A stretch of DNA of 22,045 nt from Anaerolineales bacterium (GTDB lineage Bacteria; Chloroflexota; Anaerolineae; 4572-78; J111): positions 1-22,045 of the forward strand of contig JAAUSP010000054.1 in NCBI GenBank assembly GCA_012032575.1. Direction: 5' to 3'. Both the position numbers and the translations under genes were made by a program. Positions 14,871 to 21,647 of this stretch are shown here, piece after piece. The first letter of the stretch is position 1. Each line of letters opens with the position of its first letter. The notes below the pieces were generated by a model, which saw only the letters and a list, made by a program, of their open reading frames with translations, ran no database searches and was not told the DNA's origin.

Positions 14871-16205
14871 TTACCGAGAGCCGCCAAACATATTCATGAT
14901 ATTCTGGCGCGCCCGTGGATTGCGCAACTGCTTCATCATCTTCTGCATCTGTTGAAACTGCGACAGCAGTTGGTTAACTTCCTGCACGGTAACGCCGCAG
15001 CCTTTGGCCACCCGGCGTTTGCGGCTGCCGTCCAGAATTTTAGGATTGCGCCGCTCTTTGGTTGTCATCGAGTTGATGATGGCCTGGGTCCGCTTCAACT
15101 GCCGTTCCATATCTTCCTGGGGAATAGCGCTGGTTAGCTGGCCCATGCCGGGAATCATATCCAGAATTTTATTGAGCGGCCCCAGTTTCTTGATCTGCTG
15201 CAACTGCTCCAGAAAATCTTCCAGGTTAAAGTGGCCTTCCATCAACCGTTTGGCCCCGCGCTCGGCCACATCCTCGTCAATCACTTCTTCGGCCCGCTCG
15301 ATGAGCGACATCACATCGCCCATGCCTAAAATACGCGAGGCCATCCGGTCGGGGTGGAACAGTTCCAGATCACTGGATTTTTCACCTGTGCCCAAGAATT
15401 TAATCGGTACACCCGTGACCGAGCGAATGGAAATAGCCGCTCCCCCGCGAGCATCGCCGTCAATTTTGGTCAGAATTAGGCCGGTCAGCGTGACCTGCTG
15501 ATGAAAGCCTTCGGCTACGCGCACCGCTTCCTGGCCGGTCATGGCATCAGCCACCAGCAGTACTTCCTGCGGGCTGGTTTTGGCCTTGATCTGGCTCAAC
15601 TCGTCCATCAGGGCTTCGTCAATTTGCAGCCGGCCGGCGGTATCAAGAATGACAATATTGTAAGCGCCGGCTTTGGCATGCTTGATGGCGTTAGCGCAAA
15701 TAGTCGGCGGCGGCACTGAGGGGTCTTCCGAGTAAACCGGAATATCCAGCTCACGGCCTAATACCTTCAACTGCTCGATAGCGGCAGGACGGCGTGTGTC
15801 GGCGGCGACCAGCAGAGGCCGGTGTTTGGATTTACGCAGGTACAGGGCCAGCTTGGCCGTGGTGGTCGTTTTACCGGACCCCTGCAACCCGACCATCATA
15901 ATCACGTGCGGCGAAGCGCCTCCCAGGTCGAGTCGAGCCGGCTGGCCCAACGTTTCCAGCAGCTCTTCGTGAACAATGCGGACGACCTGCTGCCCCGGTG
16001 TGATCTTTTTACTCAACTCCGCGCCAATAGCTCGCTCGCGGATGCGGCCAATAAATTCCTTGACCACCTTGAAATTAACATCCGCTTCCAGCAATGCCAG
16101 CCGAACTTCGCGCAAAGCCGTATCAACGTCAGCATCCGACAAACGCCCGCGCTTGTTTAATTGATTAAAAACACCCTGAAGACGATCCTGTAAACTCTCG
16201 AACAT
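14871..16205 (-). CDS. ffh: Signal recognition particle GTPase Ffh (SRP54)
   Basis: 444 aa from the ATG at 16205 (MFESLQDRLQGVFNQLNKRG, the standard Ffh start); a longer frame to 16322 adds residues with no family match and would cross the promoter. N domain 1-90; G domain with GLQGSGKTTTTAKLA (P-loop, 106-120), DTRRPAA (136-142), DTAGR (188-192), TKIDGDARGG (246-255) and GTGEKSSDLE (272-281); the Met-rich M domain (about 320-444) contains the SRP RNA-binding SMTTKERRNP...SRKRRVAKGCGV helix-turn-helix. With 4.5S RNA and FtsY it delivers membrane proteins to the translocon. It is the first gene of the ffh-rpsP-khpA-rimM operon. The Shine-Dalgarno is weak and the leader carries a perfect 8-bp hairpin. 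Confidence 0.97.
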   Translation of the reverse strand: MFESLQDRLQGVFNQLNKRGRLSDADVDTALREVRLALLEADVNFKVVKEFIGRIRERAIGAELSKKITPGQQVVRIVHEELLETLGQPARLDLGGASPHVIMMVGLQGSGKTTTTAKLALYLRKSKHRPLLVAADTRRPAAIEQLKVLGRELDIPVYSEDPSVPPPTICANAIKHAKAGAYNIVILDTAGRLQIDEALMDELSQIKAKTSPQEVLLVADAMTGQEAVRVAEGFHQQVTLTGLILTKIDGDARGGAAISIRSVTGVPIKFLGTGEKSSDLELFHPDRMASRILGMGDVMSLIERAEEVIDEDVAERGAKRLMEGHFNLEDFLEQLQQIKKLGPLNKILDMIPGMGQLTSAIPQEDMERQLKRTQAIINSMTTKERRNPKILDGSRKRRVAKGCGVTVQEVNQLLSQFQQMQKMMKQLRNPRARQNIMNMFGGSR

Positions 16206-16227
16206 GGCCGTATTAACCCAAAATATA

Positions 16228-16257
16228 CCCTTCGATGGCTGCTGCTTTCTCGAAGGG
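16228..16257 (-). promoter_or_regulatory. Hairpin in the ffh mRNA leader
   Basis: On the - strand, CCCTTCGA (16250-16257), a 14-nt loop and TCGAAGGG (16228-16235), a perfect 8-bp stem followed by TATATTTT. It lies 22-52 nt before the ffh ATG and after the predicted transcript start. The loop GAAAGCAGCAGCCA contains AGCAGCC, also part of the conserved Ffh-binding loop of SRP RNA. It could be a stability hairpin, an attenuator, or a protein-binding site. Confidence 0.5.
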
Positions 16258-16293
16258 CACGTCATGATGCTATAGGTTTTATAACGAAAGAGC

Positions 16294-16322
16294 ATTGTAT
16301 AGTACGGTCTTTGATTCGTCAA
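16294..16322 (-). promoter_or_regulatory. Sigma70-type promoter of the ffh operon
   Basis: On the - strand, TTGACG (16317-16322), a 17-nt spacer, TACAAT (16294-16299). Predicted leader of about 80 nt. It is back-to-back with the promoter of the LuxR-Kelch gene, with 16 nt between their -35 boxes. Confidence 0.7.
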
Positions 16323-16338
16323 ATTTTGATTTTAACCC

Positions 16339-16367
16339 TTGCTTTGGCCTGAGTTCTGTGCCATAAT
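16339..16367 (+). promoter_or_regulatory. Sigma70-type promoter of the LuxR-Kelch gene (leaderless geometry)
   Basis: TTGCTT (16339-16344), 17-nt spacer, CATAAT (16362-16367). The ATG is only 7 nt after the -10 box and has no Shine-Dalgarno, so transcription may begin at the start codon. Confidence 0.55.
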
Positions 16368-16374
16368 TTGTGAT

Positions 16375-17738
16375 ATGTCTGACAACGAATCCACTCTACA
16401 ATTAAGTGAGCGTGAGCGCCAAATCCTGGAAATGGTGGCTACCGGGGCCAGCAACCAGCAGATTGCCCACCAGTTGGTCATCAGTGTCAACACGGTCAAG
16501 GTGCATCTGCGCAACATTTTTGAGAAAATGGGGGTGCAGTCGCGCACCGAGGCGACCATGCGGGCCATTCAGGAAGGCTGGGTCAAGGTGGCCGAAGACG
16601 GGGCAAAACCCGTTGAGGTAATCGCTGCCCCGGCCCGAACGTTTCTCATTGCCGATATGCACCCGCCTCTGGCTCAATGGCAGCAAATCTATCTGTTGCT
16701 GGCTACCCTGCTGGCCCTGGCCCTGGTCATTATTCCGCTCATTCCCCGGCAGCCGACGCTCGAAACGCCCCAACTGCCGGTGATTTATGCCCAACCACCC
16801 ACGCCGGTTGCGCCGGCTCCGGTCAGTGCTCCGGCGAGCCAATGGGTGGGCCACGAGGCCATGCCGACCAAACGCGCCGGCCTGGGACTGGTGCCGATGG
16901 CCAACAAACTTTTTGCCATCGGCGGGGTGCGGGGCAATAATCAGGCCACCCGCTCGGTGGAAATTTATGATTCCACCGCCAACAGTTGGAGCGAAGGCGC
17001 GGCTAAACCCACCGCCGCAGCCAATATCGCCGGGGTCGCCGTGGATGGCAAAATCTATGTGCCGGGCGGCTGCACCAACGAAGGCAAGGCCGTCACTGTG
17101 TTTGAAATTTACGATCCTGAGCAGGATAGCTGGTCAAAAGGGCCAAATTTGCCGGAAGGCCGGTGCGCCTACGGGTTGGCAGCGTTTAAGGACAAGCTGT
17201 ACCTCTTTGGCGGCTGGAACGGCGAGACGTTTGAAGACACTGTGCTGGCTTATTCGTTCAAAAAGAAGGCCTGGGAAACGCTAAAAAGTGCCATGCCGAA
17301 GGCTAAGGGTACGTCGGAGCCGCGGTTCTGAATGATACCATCTACGTAGCTGGCGGCTATGATGGTCAGGCTGAATTTAATCAAACCTACGTCTTTGAGC
17401 CGGACAGCGGCGACTGGATTGAGAAAGCGCCGATGCAGGAAAAGCGCGGCGGTTTGGGCCTGATTGCCGCGGCCAACAATTTGTACGCCGTCGGCGGGGG
17501 CTGGAAGCACAGCCTGACCTCCAGCGAAAAATATGATCCGGCTACCAATACCTGGACCTCATTTGAAACGCCGCTGGCTGCTCAGTGGCGTAATTTGGGC
17601 CTGGCCGCGATTGACACCAAAATCTACGCCATCGGCGGCTGGAACGGCGCTGAAAATGAATTCCTGGACTCGGTTGTTTCGTACCAGGTTTTGTTCCAGT
17701 TATTTTTACCCATTTCTGCCGCCGAAAAGGACAAATAA
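16375..17738 (+). CDS. Membrane-tethered LuxR-type HTH regulator with Kelch beta-propeller; frame broken at 17307-17309
   Basis: Residues 8-70 are a LuxR/NarL HTH (LSERERQILEMVATGASNQQ, VSVNTVKVHLRNIFEKM-type recognition helix) at the N-terminus. One TM helix (about 105-124, IYLLLATLLALALVIIPLIP) and a Pro-rich linker follow. From about 157 come Kelch repeats: LFAIGGVRG, IYVPGGCTN, LYLFGGWNG, then after the break IYVAGGYDG, LYAVGGGWK and IYAIGGWNG, each followed by a W-type strand. The HTH would be cytoplasmic and the propeller outside. Frame 1 ends at 17331, but the next frame continues the fourth Kelch unit at once (GYVGAAVLNDTIYV); one G missing from GGG at 17307-17309 restores about 454 aa. 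ATG 16375 has no Shine-Dalgarno. folP follows by 12 nt. The ligand is unknown. Gene callers would give 16375-17331 and 17433-17738. Confidence 0.85.
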
Positions 17739-17750
17739 CAGGTTAAACTC

Positions 17751-18641
17751 GTGACTGAATTAAAAATTGGTCCGGCTACCTTTGTATGGGGCAGCCAAAC
17801 TTATGTGATGGGGATTATTAACGTCACCCCCGATAGCTTTTCGGGCGACGGGCTGTTGAGCGACCAGGGCTGGGTGAAAAAAGCAGTCGAGCAAGGCGTC
17901 CGCTTTGCCCAGGAGGGGGCGCATATCCTGGACGTGGGCGGAGAAAGTACCCGTCCGGGGGCTGAGCCGGTGGATGCCGAAACCGAGCTGCGGCGAGTCG
18001 TGCCGGTGATTCAAACGCTCAGCCGCGAGGTGAACCTGCCCATTTCCATTGATACCTACAAAGCGGAAGTGGCCGCCGCCGCCCTCGATGCCGGGGCGCA
18101 TCTGGTCAACGATGTCTGGGGGCTGCGGATGGACCCGGCTCTGGCCGGTCTATGCGCCCAACGGCGGGTGCCGGTGGTGGTCATGCACAATCGCAGCCAT
18201 CCCCGCAACGCGGTGCAGGAAAGTCGCCTGGGCGGGCGTTACATTGGCACCGTTTACGATGATTTATTGATGGATATAACCAACGAATTGCAATTCAGTA
18301 TCAATCTGGCCGGAACCGCCGGGGTGCCGGAGGAGCATATTATCATTGACCCCGGCATTGGTTTTGGCAAAACGGTGGAGCAAAACCTGACCCTGCTTAA
18401 CTATCTGGACACATTTAAAATTTTGGGCTATCCGATTTTGCTGGGCACATCCAACAAATCGTTTATCGGCTACACCCTCGACGCGCCGCCGGAGGACCGG
18501 CTGGAAGGTACAGCGGCCACTGTGGCGATTGGCATTGCCCGCGGCGCGGATATTGTGCGGGTCCATCAGGTCAAAGAAATAAGCCGGGTGGCCCGGATGA
18601 GCGATGCGATTGTAAGGCAGGGAGTAAGGAGTAAGGAGTAG
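17751..18641 (+). CDS. folP: Dihydropteroate synthase
   Basis: 296 aa, GTG start 12 nt after the Kelch protein gene. FolP joins p-aminobenzoate to dihydropterin pyrophosphate in folate synthesis. All family blocks are present: VMGIINVTPDSFSGDG (pterin/phosphate loop 1), ILDVGGESTRPGA (loop 2), SIDTYKAEVAAAALDAGAHLVNDVWG split as SIDTYKAEVA and AHLVNDVWG, VVMHNR, IIDPGIGFGKT, LGTSNKSFIG, and the final GADIVRVHQV. The MHNR motif is followed by a normal-length segment. The last residues (RQGVRSKE) are encoded by a GGAGTAA heptamer repeat that also supplies the stop codon, so the natural C-terminus has probably been altered. No other folate genes are nearby. Confidence 0.95.
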   Translation: MTELKIGPATFVWGSQTYVMGIINVTPDSFSGDGLLSDQGWVKKAVEQGVRFAQEGAHILDVGGESTRPGAEPVDAETELRRVVPVIQTLSREVNLPISIDTYKAEVAAAALDAGAHLVNDVWGLRMDPALAGLCAQRRVPVVVMHNRSHPRNAVQESRLGGRYIGTVYDDLLMDITNELQFSINLAGTAGVPEEHIIIDPGIGFGKTVEQNLTLLNYLDTFKILGYPILLGTSNKSFIGYTLDAPPEDRLEGTAATVAIGIARGADIVRVHQVKEISRVARMSDAIVRQGVRSKE

Positions 18642-18648
18642 GAAGTAA
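18621..18648. repeat. GGAGTAA heptamer tandem repeat overlapping the folP 3' end
   Basis: Four tandem heptamers: GGAGTAA (18621-18627), GGAGTAA (18628-18634), GGAGTAG (18635-18641, holding the folP TAG), GAAGTAA (18642-18648). STRR-like. Confidence 0.9.
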
Positions 18649-18716
18649 AAAGCCGTTTCCTTGCTACCTTTCCAAATCTGTTACCTATAAAATTATATCA
18701 ATCCAGGAGAAAAACT

Positions 18717-19892
18717 ATGATCACTGTTCCTTTATTAGACCTCAAACCCCAGTATGCCCCGCTTAAAGAAGAAATACAGGCCGCCATCAACCGGGTCTGC
18801 GACTCGCAGTATTTTATTATGGGCCCCGAAGTTAGCGAACTGGAATGTGAGCTGGCCGCTTACTGCCAGACCAAATTCGCTCTGGGCGTCTCCTCCGGCA
18901 CCGATGCTTTGGTTTTGGCTTTGATGGCCATTGATCTCAAACCCGGCGACGAAGTGATTACCTCGCCCTATACCTTTTTTGCCACAGCGGGGTCGGTGGC
19001 CCGGCTGGGGGCCAAGGCCGTTTTTGCCGATGTTGACCCCCACACCTATAACCTCGATCCGGCCGGGATTGAGGCTAAAATCACGCCCAACACAAAAGCG
19101 ATCATGCCGGTCCACCTTTACGGCCAGTGCGCCGATATGGACCCGATTATGGAGATTGCCAACAAGCACAACCTCTACGTCATCGAGGATGCGGCCCAGG
19201 CTATTGGTTCTGAATACAAGGGTCGGCGGGCCGGCAGTATCGGCCACATTGGCTGCTTCTCCTTTTTCCCCTCGAAAAACCTGGGGGCTTTTGGCGACGG
19301 CGGCGCGGTCAGCACCAACGATCCGCAACTGGCCGAACAGATGAAAATTCTGCGGGTACACGGAGCCGAACCCAAGTATTATCACAAATTTGTCGGCGGG
19401 AATTTCCGGCTGGACGCGCTGCAAGCGGCTGTCATTCGGATCAAACTCAAGCACCTGGATAGCTGGACCGCCGGACGCCAACGCAATGCCGCCCGCTATA
19501 ATCAACTTTTCAGCGAGGCTGGGCTGGCCGGTACTCAACTCACCCTGCCGGTTGAATCCGGCCAGTCGGGTCAATACGCCCTCCGCAGCGATGCCGAGAT
19601 TAATCCCTTCCCCGGACATCGCCATATTTATAACCAATATATTCTGCGGGCGGCCAATCAACGGGATGAGCTGCGCACCTTCCTGACCGAACGCAAAATC
19701 GGCACCGAGATTTACTACCCGGTGTCGCTGCACCAGCAGGAGTGTTTTGCCGAGTGGGGCGGTCAAACCGGCCAGTTCCCCCACAGCGAAGCCGCCGCCG
19801 CCCAAACCCTGGCCGTTCCCATTTACCCTGAATTGAGCGACGAGCAGCTTCAGACTGTGGCCGGGGCGATTGCCGAGTTTTATCGGGGTTGA
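18717..19892 (+). CDS. DegT/DnrJ/EryC1-family PLP sugar aminotransferase
   Basis: 391 aa, ATG with AGGAG 7 nt upstream. The family transfers an amino group from glutamate to a nucleotide-linked keto-sugar, for surface glycans or antibiotics. Visible: N-terminal VPLLDLKPQYAPLKEEI, PLP phosphate contacts VSSGTDAL (58-65), SPYTFFATAGSV, the cofactor Asp in VIEDAAQAIG (D158), Schiff-base Lys K187 in FFPSKNLGAFGDGG, and FRLDALQAAVIRIKL. The YYHKFVGGN segment and IGTEIYYPVSLHQQ resemble enzymes acting on C3- or C4-keto UDP/dTDP sugars, such as WbpE or QdtB types. An insertion (about 275-300) is Gln/Ser-rich. There are no other sugar-nucleotide genes beside it, so the substrate cannot be named. The spacing to folP (75 nt, with a heptamer repeat) allows an independent transcript. 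Confidence 0.92.
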   Translation: MITVPLLDLKPQYAPLKEEIQAAINRVCDSQYFIMGPEVSELECELAAYCQTKFALGVSSGTDALVLALMAIDLKPGDEVITSPYTFFATAGSVARLGAKAVFADVDPHTYNLDPAGIEAKITPNTKAIMPVHLYGQCADMDPIMEIANKHNLYVIEDAAQAIGSEYKGRRAGSIGHIGCFSFFPSKNLGAFGDGGAVSTNDPQLAEQMKILRVHGAEPKYYHKFVGGNFRLDALQAAVIRIKLKHLDSWTAGRQRNAARYNQLFSEAGLAGTQLTLPVESGQSGQYALRSDAEINPFPGHRHIYNQYILRAANQRDELRTFLTERKIGTEIYYPVSLHQQECFAEWGGQTGQFPHSEAAAAQTLAVPIYPELSDEQLQTVAGAIAEFYRG

Positions 19893-19929
19893 GGCACAAG
19901 ACCCAACACATCTCGGAATGAGAAAACTT

Positions 19930-20604
19930 ATGTCCACCTTGACTGCAATTGACTTTGAAAAATATTTCTCTTTTTTAAAGAATGCCGACCCGGAAGTAAA
20001 AAGGCAGCTTTTGGCCCACGCCCAGATCAAAGAAATTCCGGCTGGCGTTTCTATTTGCTGGGAAGGGGATACCTGTACCCAACTGGCTTTGGTTTTATCC
20101 GGCTCTGTCAGGGTTTACAAGGTAAGTGAGAGCGGCCGGGAAATTACCCTTTACCGCATAGAACAAAATGAAAGCTGTATTTTGACCGCGTCGTGCATTC
20201 TCAGCCAAACTCAGTTTCCGGCCTTAGCCGTTACCGAAAGTACGGTTCGGGCGGTTTTGATTCCGGCCTCCATTCTGCGGGAATGGGTCAAACAATACGG
20301 AGTGTGGCGCGACTACGTCTTTAATCTCTTGTCGGAACGGCTGGCAACCGTGATAGCAACCGTCGAAGAGGTTGCTTTTCGGCGCGTAGATGCGAGGATT
20401 GCCGAATTTGTAGCCAACCTGGCTGAAGAGAATCAAGAAGTCAAAATAACCCATCAAGAGATTGCTTTTGAACTGGGCACCGCCAGAGAGGTTGTCAGCC
20501 GCATCCTGAAAGATTTTGAACGAGAAAATTCTATCGTTTTGTCCAGAGGGTCAATTGTGATTCAAAATAAACCGGCGTTGCTTGAAAAAGCCAGGATGTT
20601 GTAG
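19930..20604 (+). CDS. Crp/Fnr-family transcriptional regulator with conserved-type cysteines
   Basis: 224 aa from ATG 19930, chosen over earlier starts (19870, 19918) because those overlap the preceding gene or lack a usable ribosome site. Residues 15-110 form a cNMP-binding-type jelly roll (KEIPAGVSICWEGD, LALVLSGSVRVYK); the Arg/Glu phosphate cassette of true cAMP binders is not evident. C83 and C89 (ESCILTASCILS), with C43 and C49, suggest a redox or sulfur sensor. In many bacteria similar ESCILT-SC regulators sit beside YgaP/DUF2892 genes, as here (from memory). C-terminal HTH at about 173-205 (KITHQEIAFELGTAREVVSR). A palindrome begins 1 nt past its stop codon and probably binds this protein. 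Confidence 0.9.
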   Translation: MSTLTAIDFEKYFSFLKNADPEVKRQLLAHAQIKEIPAGVSICWEGDTCTQLALVLSGSVRVYKVSESGREITLYRIEQNESCILTASCILSQTQFPALAVTESTVRAVLIPASILREWVKQYGVWRDYVFNLLSERLATVIATVEEVAFRRVDARIAEFVANLAEENQEVKITHQEIAFELGTAREVVSRILKDFERENSIVLSRGSIVIQNKPALLEKARML

Positions 20605-20605
20605 C

Positions 20606-20624
20606 TATGTGATATAGTCACATA
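20606..20624. promoter_or_regulatory. Crp/Fnr-type palindromic operator upstream of the YgaP-like gene
   Basis: TATGTGA (20606-20612) and TCACATA (20618-20624) are perfect 7-bp arms around a 5-nt centre. They contain the Crp-type half-sites TGTGA/TCACA but with N5 instead of the usual N6. The centre (20615) lies about 41 nt before the predicted transcript start, the class II activator position. Confidence 0.7.
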
Positions 20625-20643
20625 CTTTGACCGCTCTTTTTGT

Positions 20644-20649
20644 TATGAT
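20644..20649 (+). promoter_or_regulatory. -10 box of an activator-dependent promoter for the YgaP-like gene
   Basis: TATGAT at 20644-20649. The only -35-like hexamer (TTGACC, 20627-20632) is 11 nt away, too close for sigma70 on its own. With the operator centred near -41 this fits a promoter that needs the Crp/Fnr protein. Confidence 0.5.
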
Positions 20650-20698
20650 TGGGGTAACTAAATTGTTCAAACCCATATAACAAAAGGAGATTTTTATC

Positions 20699-20890
20699 AT
20701 GAAACGCAACGTTGGCAACATTGACCGGGTGATTCGGATTGTGATGGGGCTGGCTATCCTGCTGGCCGGTTTCTACTTTGGTAGCTGGTGGGGCGCGGTC
20801 GGGCTGGTGCCGCTGCTGACTGCGGCCATCGGTTGGTGCCCTCTTTATTTACCGTTGGGCTTGTCCACCTGTTCGGTTGAAAAAAGGTAA
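20699..20890 (+). CDS. YgaP-like DUF2892 inner-membrane protein
   Basis: 63 aa, ATG with AGGAG upstream. The DUF2892 pattern is clear: NVGNIDRVIRIVMGLAILLA, first TM (about 12-28), then WGAVGLVPLLTAAIGWCPLY with a second hydrophobic stretch and C47/C58 (GWCPLYLPLGLSTC). In E. coli YgaP this region anchors a rhodanese domain; here it stands alone. The paired cysteines and the neighbouring cysteine-bearing Crp/Fnr regulator suggest a role in sulfane-sulfur or redox handling, which is inference. It ends at a strong terminator. Confidence 0.92.
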   Translation: MKRNVGNIDRVIRIVMGLAILLAGFYFGSWWGAVGLVPLLTAAIGWCPLYLPLGLSTCSVEKR

Positions 20891-20898
20891 ACAAACAG

Positions 20899-20938
20899 GC
20901 GCGACGCACTCCAAGATGAAAGTGCGTCGCGCTTTTTT
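20899..20938 (+). terminator. Rho-independent terminator of the YgaP-like gene
   Basis: GCGCGACGCACT (20899-20910), 10-nt loop, AGTGCGTCGCGC (20921-20932), then TTTTTT. A perfect 12-bp stem, 8 nt after the stop. Confidence 0.93.
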
Positions 20939-21041
20939 ATGTGCCAGAAGCAGTCCGTAGCCTGGCAGCCGTTTACGCCAGGGCTGTTTAGCGTTCGTTG
21001 AAATAATTGGCAACCATTTGGAGAGCAGGCCGTCACATAAC

Positions 21042-21070
21042 TTGTAGGTTTGAATAAAAAAAGCTAAAAT
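21042..21070 (+). promoter_or_regulatory. Sigma70-type promoter of the nuclease-like/DUF2283 pair (leaderless geometry)
   Basis: TTGTAG (21042-21047), 17-nt spacer, TAAAAT (21065-21070). The ATG at 21078 is 7 nt past the -10 box, with no Shine-Dalgarno. Upstream (20941-21041) I see only a 6-bp inverted repeat CCTGGC/GCCAGG near 20960-20985. Confidence 0.55.
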
Positions 21071-21077
21071 ACTTTCC

Positions 21078-21395
21078 ATGTCAGATGATTTATTGTTTCA
21101 AGTTCTCACCCCGCTGAATTTTTATGTTCGAGTTACTCGCTCATATTGGGAGTATATCGTTACGGTCAAACATCCAGCAATGGCAGGGCGAGAAAAAGAT
21201 GTTCAAGCGACTCTCCAAACTCCCGATGAAATTCGGGTGAGCCGTAATGACCCCACTGTATACCTTTTTTATAAATCTGAGAGAATGAAACGCTGGGTTT
21301 GTGCTGTTACCAAACGGCTTGATGAGGAAGGTTTTCTGATTACCACCTACCCGACCGATGCAGTAAAGGAAGGAATGAAGATATGGCCCAAGTAA
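21078..21395 (+). CDS. Small BECR/DUF4258-like putative nuclease paired with DUF2283
   Basis: 105 aa. The pattern IVTVKHPAMAGREKDV, TLQTPDEIRVSRNDPTVYLF split into two blocks, WVCAVTKRL and GFLITTYPTD resembles small proteins of the barnase-EndoU-colicin-RelE (BECR/PBECR) or DUF4258 type, in which H32, R53/R56 and T89/T90 would be the catalytic candidates. These are inferred from layout, not proven. It overlaps the DUF2283 gene by 13 nt, so the two are co-translated, as toxin-antitoxin or immunity-type pairs often are. An alternative is a conserved housekeeping protein of unknown role. Confidence 0.75.
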   Translation: MSDDLLFQVLTPLNFYVRVTRSYWEYIVTVKHPAMAGREKDVQATLQTPDEIRVSRNDPTVYLFYKSERMKRWVCAVTKRLDEEGFLITTYPTDAVKEGMKIWPK

Positions 21396-21595
21396 AAGTC
21401 TATTATGATAAAGCAGGAAATACCCTGACGGTCTGGTTTGACGACCCGCAGAAAGAATATATTTCGGAAGAAACAGGTGAAGAAGTAATTTTAATGAAAG
21501 ACAAAGAAGGACGGGTCATTGGGTTTGAAAAACTGAACTTTTCGATAACCAAGACGGAACAGTTACAAGTTGCCTTTGAAGCGATGGCGGTTTAA
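21383..21595 (+). CDS. DUF2283 family protein
   Basis: 70 aa. KVYYDKAGNTLTVWFDD, EEVILMKDKEGRVIGFEKL and a final ...NFSI segment are the DUF2283 pattern (YD...D-L-I-F; V-L--D-G-V-G-E-L). DUF2283 genes usually sit beside a DUF4258 or RelE-like gene and are proposed antitoxins. The start ATG is inside the upstream gene, preceded by GGAAGGAATGAAG, which provides a ribosome site for coupling. Confidence 0.85.
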   Translation: MAQVKVYYDKAGNTLTVWFDDPQKEYISEETGEEVILMKDKEGRVIGFEKLNFSITKTEQLQVAFEAMAV

Positions 21596-21613
21596 GGTGT
21601 TTAATAGTCAATT

Positions 21614-21641
21614 TTGAGAGGCGGGCGAAGTGTGATTAAAT
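21614..21641 (+). promoter_or_regulatory. Possible promoter of the right-edge membrane protein
   Basis: TTGAGA (21614-21619), 16-nt spacer, TTAAAT (21636-21641), then 6 nt to the ATG at 21648: again the leaderless layout, but the -10 box is weak. Confidence 0.35.
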
Positions 21642-21647
21642 AGAGGT

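Noticed and set aside
16206..16322. N-terminal extension of ffh (39 extra residues)
   Set aside because: It would place the start upstream of the promoter -10 box and the added residues do not resemble any Ffh; the standard start is MFESLQ.
18735..20030. 431-codon open frame on the - strand opposite the aminotransferase and regulator
   Set aside because: Antisense to two clear genes, spans the gap between them, and shows no recognisable domain.
20941..21041. Possible small RNA or terminator with CCTGGC/GCCAGG arms
   Set aside because: The stem is only 6 bp, has no T-tract and no promoter-like box directly upstream.
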